NCBI GenBank assembly: GCA_902568465.1
Contig: CACFQR010000004.1
Span: 21,865 to 85,864 of the forward strand
Length of the DNA stretch: 64,000 bases
Direction: 5' to 3'
Origin: an uncultured Pelagibacteraceae bacterium
Lineage (GTDB): Bacteria; Pseudomonadota; Alphaproteobacteria; Pelagibacterales; Pelagibacteraceae
A model generated the notes under the pieces. It saw only the letters and a program-made list of their open reading frames with translations. It was not told the origin of the DNA and did no database searches. How positions within the stretch are numbered: the stretch's first letter is position 1; the number at the start of each line of letters is the position of its first letter. This document shows positions 17,301-26,219 of this stretch, piece by piece. A program made the translations under genes and the position numbers.

Positions 17301-18959
17301 CTAAGCGTCTTGTTTTATATCATCTTTAAATTCGTGGGTAAAATATTTTAGTATGTTGCTAATTGGCACTGGAATTGCACCACATAATGCACATAAGCAA
17401 CCTTTTTTCATAGTTACCAACAATTCATTTAAAAGTTTCATTGGAATTTTATTAGATTTATTTAATGCTTGGTCAAACATTTCCTTGCCACGGTACGATC
17501 CTAATCTTCCAGGAAAACATTTTCCACACGATTCATCTGAGCTAAATTTAAATAAATGATGAATATATTTAACCATACTGAAATTTTCAGGAATACTAAC
17601 TACGCTACCATGTCCTAACATAAAGCCCGCTTTAGTATATTCTTGAAAGTCTAAATTTAATTTTTCCACTTCTTTTATTGGAATAACGCCACCTAATGGC
17701 CCACCAACTTGAAGAGCTTTTACAGGCTGAACAAACCCTCCACCAATTTCATAAATTATTTTTTTCATGGGTGTTCCCATATCGATTTCATAAACACCTG
17801 GTTTTTTAAATAAACTATCTAAGCAAACAAGTTTTGTTCCAGCTGATTTTGTATTTCCTACAGAGGAAAAAGCTTTGGCTCCAAATTTCAATATACAAGG
17901 TATGGCTGCTAATGTTTCAACATTATTTACAACAGTAGGTTTTTTATATAAGCCCTCTACTACTGGAAAAGGAGGTCTTACGTCAACCTCTGCTCTTCTT
18001 CCTTCTATTGATGCTATCAGAGCAGATTCTTCTCCACAAATATAAGCTCCCTGGCCAATACAAATTGTCATGTCGCAAGAAAAGTTAGTACCTAAAATAT
18101 TTTTTCCTAAAAGATTTTCTTTTTTAAGTTCGTTGATAGCTCCATTGATTATTTCTATAGATTTTGGATATTCTCCCCTTATATATAAAACTCCTTCATC
18201 ACTTCCTATAATATACGCACAAACTAACATACCAAAGATTACTTTTAATGGCTGCTCTTCCAAAAGATATCTATCTGAGAAAGCTCCAGAATCACCTTCG
18301 TCTGCATTACATACAACATATTTTTTCTCAACTTTTTGTTGACTACAAAAATTCCATTTCATTCCTGTAGGAAATCCCGCTCCACCTCTTCCACATAAAT
18401 TGGAGTCAGTAACTGTTTTTAAGGTTTCCTTTTTGTCTTTTTTTAAAACCTCAGAAAATAATTTTTTAAAATTCTCAATTGACAACAGATCATCACCCAT
18501 CAAAATAGTTTTAGTTGCGAAACTTTTGGAGTGCATTTTTTTTGAATCTATTTTATTCCCCTTAATAATTTCATCAATTTGATCAATATCTTTGCCAGCG
18601 TAATTATAGCCATTGTAATGAAAAGCGCCTGTTTCATAGCAATGTCCCAAACAAAACATCATTCCAATTTTGTCTCTACCTAGTTTGTTTGAAAGTTTTT
18701 CTCTAATTTTACCCTGAGTTCCTGCACACATGCATGCGCTACCATTACATATCCATGCTTTTTTTTCTTTATGCTCAGGTCTTAAAAACTCATAAAAACT
18801 TTCAGCTCCGTGAATAGTAGACATTCCAACGTGATATTCCTCGGCTAATTGTTTAATTTCCTTACCATTTTTGCTTTTGGAAGATGTATCAATCATACGT
18901 TTAAATAGATTGTCTTTTAAGCCTTTTCTTCCAGAAAGTTTACTAATGTTTCTTGACAT
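17301..18959 (-). CDS. fdsB: Formate dehydrogenase FdsG-FdsB fusion (NAD/FMN electron-transfer subunit)
   Basis: The 552-residue chain joins two subunits. Residues about 1-130 are the thioredoxin-like 2Fe-2S domain (C71, C76, C103, C107). Residues from about 145 are NuoF/FdsB-like with the FMN/NADH loop around GRGGAGFPTGMKW and the ICGEESALI stretch. The chain takes electrons from FdsA and reduces NAD. One oddity: the 4Fe-4S motif near residues 478-484 reads SCGKCFPGR, so the third cysteine expected in SCGxCxPCR is glycine. A later CLCALCGA stretch has two extra cysteines that might compensate. It is followed by fdsA and preceded by fdhD. Confidence 0.9.
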   Translation of the reverse strand: MSRNISKLSGRKGLKDNLFKRMIDTSSKSKNGKEIKQLAEEYHVGMSTIHGAESFYEFLRPEHKEKKAWICNGSACMCAGTQGKIREKLSNKLGRDKIGMMFCLGHCYETGAFHYNGYNYAGKDIDQIDEIIKGNKIDSKKMHSKSFATKTILMGDDLLSIENFKKLFSEVLKKDKKETLKTVTDSNLCGRGGAGFPTGMKWNFCSQQKVEKKYVVCNADEGDSGAFSDRYLLEEQPLKVIFGMLVCAYIIGSDEGVLYIRGEYPKSIEIINGAINELKKENLLGKNILGTNFSCDMTICIGQGAYICGEESALIASIEGRRAEVDVRPPFPVVEGLYKKPTVVNNVETLAAIPCILKFGAKAFSSVGNTKSAGTKLVCLDSLFKKPGVYEIDMGTPMKKIIYEIGGGFVQPVKALQVGGPLGGVIPIKEVEKLNLDFQEYTKAGFMLGHGSVVSIPENFSMVKYIHHLFKFSSDESCGKCFPGRLGSYRGKEMFDQALNKSNKIPMKLLNELLVTMKKGCLCALCGAIPVPISNILKYFTHEFKDDIKQDA

Positions 18960-18966
18960 AATAATT

Positions 18967-19803
18967 TTATTTTAAAATTCTATTTTCTCCACAATATACA
19001 TTAAAGCTATCAACTTTTACAAAACCAATTAATGTCATATCAAAACGTTTTGCTAGGTCTATTGCAAGACTTGTTGGCGCACCTACACCCATTAACAATC
19101 CAATATTTGCCATAAGTGTTTTTTGAACTAATTCAAAGCTTAGACGGCCTGAACAAGCTATAAATTGATTCTTTGTATCAAATAAGGAATTTTTAAAACT
19201 ATGGCCTATTACTTTATCTAGGGCATTATGACGACCCACATCTTCTTTAATTACTAAAGGTTTTCCCTCTTTATTAAATAAAGCACTAGCATGTATTCCT
19301 CCAGTTTTTGAAAATTCTGATTGGCTTTCTCTTAAAAGATTTGGAATTTTAGTTATTAATGAGCTTTTAATTTTTGGAATATCTTTGTTTATTTTTGTTT
19401 TACAAATAATTTCCAAAGAATCCATAGAGGTTTTGCCACAAACTCCACAGCTGGAATTTGTTAAAAAATTTCTTCTTAGATGTTTTATATCCAGATTCTC
19501 ACCATTGGTTAGGGTTGCTCTAATTTTATTTTGTAAATCAAATTTTCCGACTTTTTCACCTAAAAATTCAATTTTTTGTACTTCCGAAGCTTTTTCAATT
19601 ATTCCTTCGCAATACAATAATCCAACAATTAAGTCCTCATCATTTTTTGGAGTTCGCATTGTTATTGAAATAGAATTGTCTATCCATTTATTCTCTTTTT
19701 TATAACGAACAACCATTTCAAGCGGCTCTTCTATTGATACTAAGTCATCAATGTTTGCAGCTTCATTATTTTTAAATTTAACTGTTTTATATTTTGAGTT
19801 CAT
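18967..19803 (-). CDS. fdhD: Formate dehydrogenase accessory sulfurtransferase FdhD
   Basis: FdhD passes sulfur from a cysteine desulfurase to the molybdenum cofactor so that formate dehydrogenase becomes active. The protein has 278 residues, normal length. The sulfur-carrying CxxC is C119-C122 in NSSCGVCGK, and the downstream KTGGIHASALF, KEDVGRHNALDK and CSGRLSFELVQK stretches are all family hallmarks. It lies seven bases before the fused fdsGB gene, matching the FdsGBACD order of other bacteria, where FdsC is the FdhD homologue. Confidence 0.95.
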   Translation of the reverse strand: MNSKYKTVKFKNNEAANIDDLVSIEEPLEMVVRYKKENKWIDNSISITMRTPKNDEDLIVGLLYCEGIIEKASEVQKIEFLGEKVGKFDLQNKIRATLTNGENLDIKHLRRNFLTNSSCGVCGKTSMDSLEIICKTKINKDIPKIKSSLITKIPNLLRESQSEFSKTGGIHASALFNKEGKPLVIKEDVGRHNALDKVIGHSFKNSLFDTKNQFIACSGRLSFELVQKTLMANIGLLMGVGAPTSLAIDLAKRFDMTLIGFVKVDSFNVYCGENRILK

Positions 19804-19804
19804 A

Positions 19805-20314
19805 TTAAAACCATTTTAGTGGGTATTTTTTTTTTAAAATTAGATGATTATAAACTACACCTCCTATTATAATTGTAATAGAGCCAACTAATATTGGAAA
19901 TATTAAGAATTGAAAAGATTCTTGTGCTATGATTACCACAATTGTATTTGCTCCAGCAGGTGGGTGTGTAATTTTAAATGCCATCATAATCATTACCGAA
20001 ATACCTGTAGCTATACCTAAGACTAAAAAAAAGATTGTTCTATCTTGAGAAATATTAAATAAAGTAACAAATAAAATTCCCACAAAGGCGCAAGTAAGAT
20101 GACCAAGCAAAACATTTTTTGGTTGAGAAAATTCATTCTGTGGATATCCAAAAACCACAACGGAAGATGAGCCAAAAGATGCTGCTAACCATAATCCATA
20201 ATTAGTACCAGCCAAAACTGATTGAAAAGTTATATAAGAAAGTATAGCAATAGTTACCCCAGCACCAATCCCTCCTAGTAAAGGAGGCCAGCAAATTAAT
20301 TTTTTTATTTTCAT
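19805..20314 (-). CDS. HPP-family membrane protein
   Basis: A 169-residue membrane protein with four or five hydrophobic segments. It carries the family-naming HPPAGANT motif around residues 116-123, the GSSSVVVFGYP segment near residues 48-58, and a C-terminal VGSITIIIGGVVYNHLI stretch. HPP proteins in plants and cyanobacteria have been linked to nitrite transport across chloroplast or cell membranes; bacterial roles are mostly unknown. It sits one base before fdhD and overlaps the NifU-like gene by four bases, so it belongs to the formate dehydrogenase transcript. Its function there is unexplained. Confidence 0.85.
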   Translation of the reverse strand: MKIKKLICWPPLLGGIGAGVTIAILSYITFQSVLAGTNYGLWLAASFGSSSVVVFGYPQNEFSQPKNVLLGHLTCAFVGILFVTLFNISQDRTIFFLVLGIATGISVMIMMAFKITHPPAGANTIVVIIAQESFQFLIFPILVGSITIIIGGVVYNHLILKKKYPLKWF

Positions 20315-20721
20315 AAGGATTTATTGTTTAATGCATCAAGTATTGTATTTAAAGGTAACAACACGCATTCCTTTCTAGAAATATTATTTTTAGTTATTAT
20401 CCTATCAAATTCTTTCCATTCTTTATCGAAAGATTTTATATTTTTTTCAAAGACATTTTTCGCCTGTTCTGTAAATTCCTTTACTTTTTCAATTGATTTA
20501 TTTTTTGCTTTTCTCGACAATAAGCTTACCGAAGCTTGGCAGTATATACAGGACTCACATTCGTATTTAAAATCTTCGATTTTGTTATTTTTAACAATTA
20601 AATATATTTTCATTTCATCGCCGCAAATTGCATTTTTTAATTTTGAAAAATGCGTATGATTATGAAGCATACCGTGATTTTCAGTATTTGAAGCTATTTT
20701 AATGATTTCTTTATCTATCAT
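20311..20721 (-). CDS. IscU/NifU-like iron-sulfur scaffold protein
   Basis: At 136 residues it resembles the N-terminal scaffold domain of IscU, SufU and NifU. C33 sits in AICGDEMKIYLIV, C58 and C61 in YECESCIYCQASVSLLS, and C119 near the C-terminus in RKECVLLPLNTI, corresponding to the three cluster-binding positions. An extra Cys55 precedes C58. It is the first gene of the minus-strand formate dehydrogenase operon, so it may supply clusters to the Fe-S-rich FdsA and FdsGB chains (inference). It diverges from mobA. Confidence 0.78.
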   Translation of the reverse strand: MIDKEIIKIASNTENHGMLHNHTHFSKLKNAICGDEMKIYLIVKNNKIEDFKYECESCIYCQASVSLLSRKAKNKSIEKVKEFTEQAKNVFEKNIKSFDKEWKEFDRIITKNNISRKECVLLPLNTILDALNNKSL

Positions 20722-20763
20722 TTAAACTTTATTGTATTTTCTTTAACATTTATAATTTGTTTC

Positions 20764-21387
20764 ATGAGCGAACACAATATACTCGGAGCCATCTTAGCTG
20801 GAGGACAATCGAAAAGAATGGGTAAAGATAAACTTTTCTTGGAGCTTAATAATAAAAAACTTATTGAATATACAATTGACAAAGTAAAAAAATATCTAGA
20901 ACAAGTGATTATAATAACAAATCAAAATAATGAATTTTTTCATAAAAATAATTTAGTAACAGTTAAAGATTGTATCGATGGACAGCTCGGCCCGTTAGTA
21001 GGAATTCTTTCGGCTATGAAATGGGCAAAAGATCAATCAAATAAATATTCCTGGGTGGCCACATTCCCATGCGACACACCCTTTTTTCCTGAGAGTGTTA
21101 TTAAAAATTTTATTAAAGAAGCAGAAAAAAAAGAATCTTTAATATTAAGCGCGAGTTCACATGGACGCAAACATAATATTTTTGGTTTGTGGTCTTTGGA
21201 TCTTTATGACAAACTCGAAGACGATTTAATAAACAAAAAAATTAGGAAAGTTCAAGATTGGACAGAAAAAAATAAAATAAAAAATTTGGAATTTGCATTT
21301 AAAGATTATGACCCATTTTTTAATATTAACACTAAAGAAGATTTAGAATTTGCAAAAAAATTAACTTTAAAAATTAAAGATGAATAA
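20764..21387 (+). CDS. mobA: Molybdenum cofactor guanylyltransferase
   Basis: MobA joins GMP from GTP to molybdopterin to make the MGD cofactor needed by formate dehydrogenase. The 207-residue protein has the nucleotidyltransferase start LAGGQSKRMGKDK at about 11-23, the GPLVGILSAM stretch, and FPCDTPFF around the metal site. It diverges from the NifU-like gene and its end overlaps moaC by eight bases, placing it first in a mobA-moaC-moeA operon. Confidence 0.92.
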   Translation: MSEHNILGAILAGGQSKRMGKDKLFLELNNKKLIEYTIDKVKKYLEQVIIITNQNNEFFHKNNLVTVKDCIDGQLGPLVGILSAMKWAKDQSNKYSWVATFPCDTPFFPESVIKNFIKEAEKKESLILSASSHGRKHNIFGLWSLDLYDKLEDDLINKKIRKVQDWTEKNKIKNLEFAFKDYDPFFNINTKEDLEFAKKLTLKIKDE

Positions 21388-21916
21388 AAATAATAAAATA
21401 GAAGATTCTCTGACTAAAATATTTTCAAACTCAGGGTATAAAATGGTGGATGTTAGTGACAAGAATATTACACAACGAAAAGCCTTAGCATCTGGAGAAA
21501 TAGTTTTAAGCCAAGAGGTTATTAAGTTGATTAAAGATAAAAAAATGCCAAAAGGCGATCCTTTATCAATAGCAGAAGTTTCAGGGATTAATGGTGTAAA
21601 AAAAACAAGTGAACTTATTCCACTATGTCATCCATTGCCATTAGAACACATATCTTTGCATACTGAAATTAATGAAAAGAAAAACTCTATTGTTGTTTAC
21701 TGTTTAGTTTCTGCAAATTCTAAAACAGGAGTAGAGATGGAGGCACTTTCTGGTGTTACTTCAGCATTGCTAGCGATTTATGATCTTTCGAAAATTGTTG
21801 AACCAAATTTAAAAATATCTAACACCAAACTTCTTGTAAAATCTGGTGGAAAAAAAGGCTTATGGATAAATCCAGATGGCATACCTGATAAAATAAAAAA
21901 TATTTTAAAAATTTAA
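21380..21916 (+). CDS. moaC: Cyclic pyranopterin monophosphate synthase MoaC
   Basis: MoaC converts the MoaA product to cyclic pyranopterin monophosphate in the first stage of molybdopterin synthesis. The 178-residue protein shows KMVDVSDKNITQRKALASG in the N-terminal part, the IPLCHPLPLEHI active-site stretch near 78-89, and KTGVEMEALSGVTSALL. The N-terminus runs about 20 residues before MVDV, slightly longer than usual. It overlaps mobA by eight bases and is followed by moeA after one base. Confidence 0.95.
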   Translation: MNKNNKIEDSLTKIFSNSGYKMVDVSDKNITQRKALASGEIVLSQEVIKLIKDKKMPKGDPLSIAEVSGINGVKKTSELIPLCHPLPLEHISLHTEINEKKNSIVVYCLVSANSKTGVEMEALSGVTSALLAIYDLSKIVEPNLKISNTKLLVKSGGKKGLWINPDGIPDKIKNILKI

Positions 21917-21917
21917 G

Positions 21918-23159
21918 ATGATTAGTTATTCTAAAGCTCTAAGATTAATTGAAAAAATTCCAATCAAATTAAAAAATGAAAAGATTTCTACAATTAATTC
22001 AATAAACAGAGTTTCAGCTAAAAATGTTCTTGCTCCAAATAATAACCCTTTGTCTAATAATGCTGCATTTGATGGCTTTGCTATTTTATCTAAAGAAACT
22101 AAAAATTTAAGTAAAAAAAAGGTTAAAAAATTTAAAATATTAAAAACAATTGCTGCAGGGGATAATCCTAAAATAAATAATTATAAAAAAAATTCAGTCG
22201 TTGAAGTAATGACAGGAGGTTTGATACCGAAATACTATGATTCTATTTTACCTGTTGAAAGAGCAAAATATTATCTATCAAATAATAAACCAACCCATTT
22301 AATTGTAAGCGAAAGAGTTAAAAAATTTTCTTACATAAGATTTGCTGGAGAGGATTACCAAAAAAAAGATATAGTTCTTAAAAAGGGCGAACTAATTCAA
22401 CCAAAACATTTAATGGCATTTACAGCATTGGGTATTAAAGAAGTTGAAGTCAAAAAAAAACCTAAAATAATTTTTTTTAGTACTGGAAACGAAATAGTTG
22501 ATTATAAAAAGAAAACTATCCCAGCTTGGAAAGTGAGAAATTCTAATAATTACTATTTTAAGACTTTTGCCGATATCGTGAATTTAGAAATTATAAATGG
22601 AGGAACCATTAAAGATAACAAGTCAAATAAATTAAAAAAATTACTAAAAAGGTTTTTAAAATCAGATATAGATTTATTTGTAACCTCAGGAGCAATTTCT
22701 GCAGGAAAATATGACTTTATACCAAAGCTTATTAAGAATTATGGATTTAAAAAATGTTTTAAAGGTGTAGCTATAAAACCAGGAAGACCAATTATGTTGT
22801 CAAAACTAAATAACAAATTATTTTTTGGTTTACCTGGAAATCCTATTTCTTGTGCTGCAGGGTTCCGCTTTTTTATTTATCCTTTACTACGTAACAGTTT
22901 AGGAATGTTAAGGGAAAAAAAATTTAAGGCTCAACTAATTAACAAATATTCAAAATCAAGGAATTTTACACACTTTGCAAGATGTATAATAAATTTTAAT
23001 AGTAAGGGATCGGTAAAATTACAGGCTTTACAAGGGCAGCAATCGCATAGAATTGAATCATTTGTAAAAGCAAACTGCTGGGGTATTTTTCCTGGAGGCA
23101 AAGGAAAATTTAAAACAGGAAATATTATAGAATGGTTGCATTTAATTCCGAGTAACTAA
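21918..23159 (+). CDS. moeA: Molybdopterin molybdenumtransferase MoeA
   Basis: MoeA inserts molybdate into adenylated molybdopterin. The 413-residue length is normal. Family markers are SNNAAFDGFAI near residues 47-57, the AAGDNP and EVMTGGLIP stretches, a MoaB/Mog-like middle domain (FFSTGNEIVDY, then TSGAISAGKYDF), and a C-terminal domain beginning around LPGNPISCAAGF. No separate mogA/moaB gene is visible in the window. It closes the mobA-moaC-moeA set. Confidence 0.94.
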   Translation: MISYSKALRLIEKIPIKLKNEKISTINSINRVSAKNVLAPNNNPLSNNAAFDGFAILSKETKNLSKKKVKKFKILKTIAAGDNPKINNYKKNSVVEVMTGGLIPKYYDSILPVERAKYYLSNNKPTHLIVSERVKKFSYIRFAGEDYQKKDIVLKKGELIQPKHLMAFTALGIKEVEVKKKPKIIFFSTGNEIVDYKKKTIPAWKVRNSNNYYFKTFADIVNLEIINGGTIKDNKSNKLKKLLKRFLKSDIDLFVTSGAISAGKYDFIPKLIKNYGFKKCFKGVAIKPGRPIMLSKLNNKLFFGLPGNPISCAAGFRFFIYPLLRNSLGMLREKKFKAQLINKYSKSRNFTHFARCIINFNSKGSVKLQALQGQQSHRIESFVKANCWGIFPGGKGKFKTGNIIEWLHLIPSN

Positions 23160-23239
23160 AAATCTACTTTTTCAATTAAAAAGTGAATTTATAATAGATG
23201 AAATCATACGTGTAATCGAAATTACAACTCAACATTTAA

Positions 23240-23267
23240 TTGAAAGTGTAATTAAATATATTATAAT
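23240..23267 (+). promoter_or_regulatory. Sigma-70-like promoter for the sulfite dehydrogenase genes
   Basis: TTGAAA at 23240-23245 and TATAAT at 23262-23267 are 16 bases apart, a good match to the housekeeping consensus. The sorA ATG lies 30 bases past the -10 box, with AGGGG before it. An AT-rich hairpin (ACTTTTT at 23166-23172, AAAAAGT at 23178-23184) just upstream may end moeA transcription, but it is weak. Confidence 0.55.
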
Positions 23268-23296
23268 AATTCTAATTAACAACTAGGGGAAAAAAA

Positions 23297-24520
23297 ATGA
23301 AAAAAAGAATTATAAAAAAAATAGACACTAGTAAAAGAAATTTTTTAACTGGCTCAGTTACGTTAGCTGGAGTTGCGGCCGCTACATCCGTACTGCCAAT
23401 ATCATTTGCAAACGCTAATCATAAAGATTCTAGCCCAAAAGGCTTGCCAGATTTTATCAGCTGGAAAGACAGAAATGCTTTAATTGTTCATTCTGATAAA
23501 GGAATCGAGACACATAGAAGTGCAATTGGAGAAAGTTTAGTAACTCCAAATAGAAATATTTACATTAGAAATAATATGCCGACTATGACCGACACACAAA
23601 TCGGGAATAGAAATAATTGGAAAGTAAGCATTAAAGGAGTTAAGAATCCTAAAACTTTTACTTTGGCACAATTAAAAAAATTAGGCCATACAACAATGGC
23701 AACGATATTACAGTGTTCAGGAAATGGCAGAGGCTTTTTTGCACATAAAGTTAGAGGATCTCAATGGAAAACTGGAGCAGCAGCATGTGTTCTTTGGACA
23801 GGTGTCCCTATGAAATTAGTAGTAGATGCATGCGGTGGAGTTAATGGTGATGCAGTTTTTATGACATCAGCAGGTGTTGATCATGAGCCTACAGGCCTGG
23901 ATCCAAAAAAAGCTAAAGTTGAAAGATCTGTTCCGAAAAAAGTTTTTAAAGATGCAATGCTAGCATGGGAAATGAATGGAGTTCCTTTACCTAACGCACA
24001 TGGTGGACCTTTAAGAATGGTTACCCCAGGATATTTTGGTATTAACAATGTTAAACATCTTGGTCAAGTTGCTTTCACTAAAACTGAATCAACCGTTAAA
24101 TATATGAAATCAAGTTATCGAATATCTCCAATTGGAAAAAAAGGCTCACAGTATCCTTCATGTTGGGAAATGCCTGTAAAATCTTGGATAACTAGACCAA
24201 CAGATGAAACTGGTACAGTAAAAGCAGGAAATGTTCAAATAGTTGGTGTAGCTATGGGCGGTACTAAAAAAGTTAGAAACGTTAAAGTTTCAATTGATGG
24301 AGGACAAAGCTGGAAGAAAGCAAAATTTGTTGGTCCTGATCTTGGAAAATACGCATGGAGACAGTTTGTTCTTGAAGCAAATTTAGCACCCGGAAATTAC
24401 AATCTTGCAAGTAAAGCTTCTAATGGAGGCAAGACTCAACCCGAGCTAAGAATGGAAAATAGAAGAGGCTATGCTCATAACGGCTGGAAAGATCATAGCG
24501 TAAATATTAAAGTAGTATAA
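23297..24520 (+). CDS. Sulfite dehydrogenase molybdopterin subunit (SorA/SoxC type)
   Basis: A periplasmic molybdenum enzyme of the sulfite oxidase family, 407 residues. The Mo-ligand cysteine is C140 in ILQCSGNGRGFF, the HGGPLRMVTPGYFG stretch is present, and a C-terminal dimerisation domain begins about residue 290. The N-terminus looks like a Tat signal, but the twin-arginine pair is K13-R14 (SKRNFLTGS), followed by a hydrophobic stretch and an ANA cleavage site near residue 40. It likely oxidises sulfite from organosulfur breakdown to sulfate, passing electrons to the cytochrome c encoded 31 bases downstream. No other sox genes are nearby, which favours a SorAB-like enzyme over the thiosulfate complex. 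Confidence 0.85.
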   Translation: MKKRIIKKIDTSKRNFLTGSVTLAGVAAATSVLPISFANANHKDSSPKGLPDFISWKDRNALIVHSDKGIETHRSAIGESLVTPNRNIYIRNNMPTMTDTQIGNRNNWKVSIKGVKNPKTFTLAQLKKLGHTTMATILQCSGNGRGFFAHKVRGSQWKTGAAACVLWTGVPMKLVVDACGGVNGDAVFMTSAGVDHEPTGLDPKKAKVERSVPKKVFKDAMLAWEMNGVPLPNAHGGPLRMVTPGYFGINNVKHLGQVAFTKTESTVKYMKSSYRISPIGKKGSQYPSCWEMPVKSWITRPTDETGTVKAGNVQIVGVAMGGTKKVRNVKVSIDGGQSWKKAKFVGPDLGKYAWRQFVLEANLAPGNYNLASKASNGGKTQPELRMENRRGYAHNGWKDHSVNIKVV

Positions 24521-24551
24521 AGATTTTAAAATTTAGTATAAAATTTTTGTA

Positions 24552-24878
24552 ATGAAAATTTTTAAAGTTTTTATTGTTATCTTATTATTTTCATTCCCAT
24601 TAACAATAAATCTAAAAGCAGATTCAGAAAAAATGGCTTTAGGGCTGGAGGTTTATAACAATAAAGCGATGTGTGGTGCTTGTCATATTTTAAAGGCCGC
24701 TGCATCAGAAGGTAATATAGGTCCAAATTTAGATAGTTTAAAACCTTTAGAAGAACAAGTGAGGGCTGTTGTAACAGAAGGGCTCGGAGTAATGCCGGCG
24801 TTTGGAGAGGAGGGTTTATTAACTTCAGAAGAGATTGATGCTGTGTCATTTTTTGTTGCTAATAGTTCTGGGAAATAG
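24552..24878 (+). CDS. Small periplasmic c-type cytochrome (SorB-like electron acceptor)
   Basis: A 108-residue protein with a signal peptide (hydrophobic residues 4-21, likely cut after LKA at 21-23) and one haem site, C41-x-x-C44-H45 in CGACH. A methionine near residue 81 in GVMPAFGEEG is the probable second axial ligand. Its place 31 bases after the sulfite dehydrogenase gene suggests it is the electron acceptor of that enzyme, passing electrons on toward the terminal oxidase. Confidence 0.85.
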   Translation: MKIFKVFIVILLFSFPLTINLKADSEKMALGLEVYNNKAMCGACHILKAAASEGNIGPNLDSLKPLEEQVRAVVTEGLGVMPAFGEEGLLTSEEIDAVSFFVANSSGK

Positions 24879-24955
24879 CTAAATTATATATTCACTGAAA
24901 TATTAGATATAATAAAGTAATTAACAAATCTCAGTTTTTGTGGTTAGATTTACAT

Positions 24956-25945
24956 ATGTTAATAGATCCATTTCAAAGAAAGATATCTTACATAAGAGTT
25001 TCGGTTACGGACCGTTGTGATTTCAGATGTACTTACTGCATGTCAGAAGAAATGCAGTTTCTTCCAAAAAAAGATCTTTTATCTTTAGAGGAATTAGAAA
25101 GACTCAGTAGTGTATTTATAGAACTTGGCGTTAAAAAAATAAGAATTACTGGAGGAGAGCCTTTAGTTAGAAAAAATATAATACAATTATTTGATAGCAT
25201 TGGAAAAAAAATAGGAAAAGGCTTAGAAGAACTTACTGTAACGACAAACGGTTCTCAGCTTGAGCGTTATGCTAAGGATTTGTTTAAAAATGGGGTTAAA
25301 AGAATTAATATTTCATTAGACACATTAGATGAAAATAAATTTAAATTAATTACAAAAATCGGGGATTTTAATAAAGTTATTAGAGGAATTAATGCTGCAA
25401 AAGAAGCAGGCATGAAAATTAAGATTAACACTGTAGCTCTCAAAGGTATTAATGATAATGAAATTTTAAATTTAGTTAACTGGTGTGGAGAAAATAAATT
25501 TGGTTTAACGTTTATTGAAGTTATGCCAATGGGTGAAATAGGTGAAAAAAGATCCAATCAATATATGCCATTAACTGAGGTAAAAAGCTTAATACAAACT
25601 AAGTATAGTCTAAGTGATGATCCTTTAAAAACAGGTGGTCCGGCAAGATATGTTCATTGTCACGAGACAGATCAAAAAATTGGTTTTATTACTCCACACA
25701 CACATAATTTTTGCGAAACTTGCAACAGAGTTAGAATTACATGCACTGGTGTAATGTACATGTGTTTAGGGCAAGAAGATAAAGTGGATTTAAAAAAACC
25801 ATTAAGAAAAAGTGAGAATAACGATCTTTTAAAAGAGACTATTTACGAAGCTATTTCAAGAAAACCAAAAGGACATGATTTTGTCATTGAAAGAAAAAAA
25901 GATGAAAAATTTGTCCCTAGGCATATGAGTGTAACTGGCGGATAA
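24956..25945 (+). CDS. moaA: GTP 3',8-cyclase MoaA
   Basis: MoaA is the radical-SAM enzyme that starts molybdopterin synthesis by cyclising GTP. I place the start at the ATG at 24956 ([10 protein letters not shown], 329 residues), because the family normally begins this way; a GTG at 24938 would add six residues. The N-terminal 4Fe-4S cysteines are C21, C25 and C28 in CDFRCTYC. The C-terminal cluster is marked by [15 protein letters not shown], and the last two residues are GG. moaD follows after seven bases and moaE after that. Confidence 0.95.
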   Translation: MLIDPFQRKISYIRVSVTDRCDFRCTYCMSEEMQFLPKKDLLSLEELERLSSVFIELGVKKIRITGGEPLVRKNIIQLFDSIGKKIGKGLEELTVTTNGSQLERYAKDLFKNGVKRINISLDTLDENKFKLITKIGDFNKVIRGINAAKEAGMKIKINTVALKGINDNEILNLVNWCGENKFGLTFIEVMPMGEIGEKRSNQYMPLTEVKSLIQTKYSLSDDPLKTGGPARYVHCHETDQKIGFITPHTHNFCETCNRVRITCTGVMYMCLGQEDKVDLKKPLRKSENNDLLKETIYEAISRKPKGHDFVIERKKDEKFVPRHMSVTGG

Positions 25946-25952
25946 TATTTTT

Positions 25953-26219
25953 ATGGAAATTCAAATAAAACTTTATGGATCCTCAAAATTGTTAAGTGAA
26001 AGTGAAACTTTACTCATAAAATTGCCTGAAAATTCAAACATTGGGCAGCTACGAAGCAGTCTTAAAAAATTTATTGATGAAAATTATTCAAAAAGCAATT
26101 TAGATAATTTATCAAACTCTGCAGCTTTTTTTAGTGATAGAAATGAAATTGTTAATGATAGCTATCAATTAAAAAATAAAGAGTTAATTTCCATTATTCC
26201 TCCTATTGGCGGTGGTTAA
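25953..26219 (+). CDS. moaD: Molybdopterin synthase sulfur carrier subunit MoaD
   Basis: MoaD carries sulfur as a C-terminal thiocarboxylate to MoaE. The 88-residue protein has the ubiquitin-like size and ends in the required Gly-Gly (IIPPIGGG). Its TAA stop shares one base with the moaE ATG (TAATG), a coupling that helps keep the two subunits in step. Confidence 0.92.
   Translation: MEIQIKLYGSSKLLSESETLLIKLPENSNIGQLRSSLKKFIDENYSKSNLDNLSNSAAFFSDRNEIVNDSYQLKNKELISIIPPIGGG

Noticed and set aside
23166..23184. Hairpin ACTTTTT-CAATT-AAAAAGT as a firm terminator after moeA
   Set aside because: The stem is almost all AT and no T run of useful length follows; such repeats are frequent by chance here.
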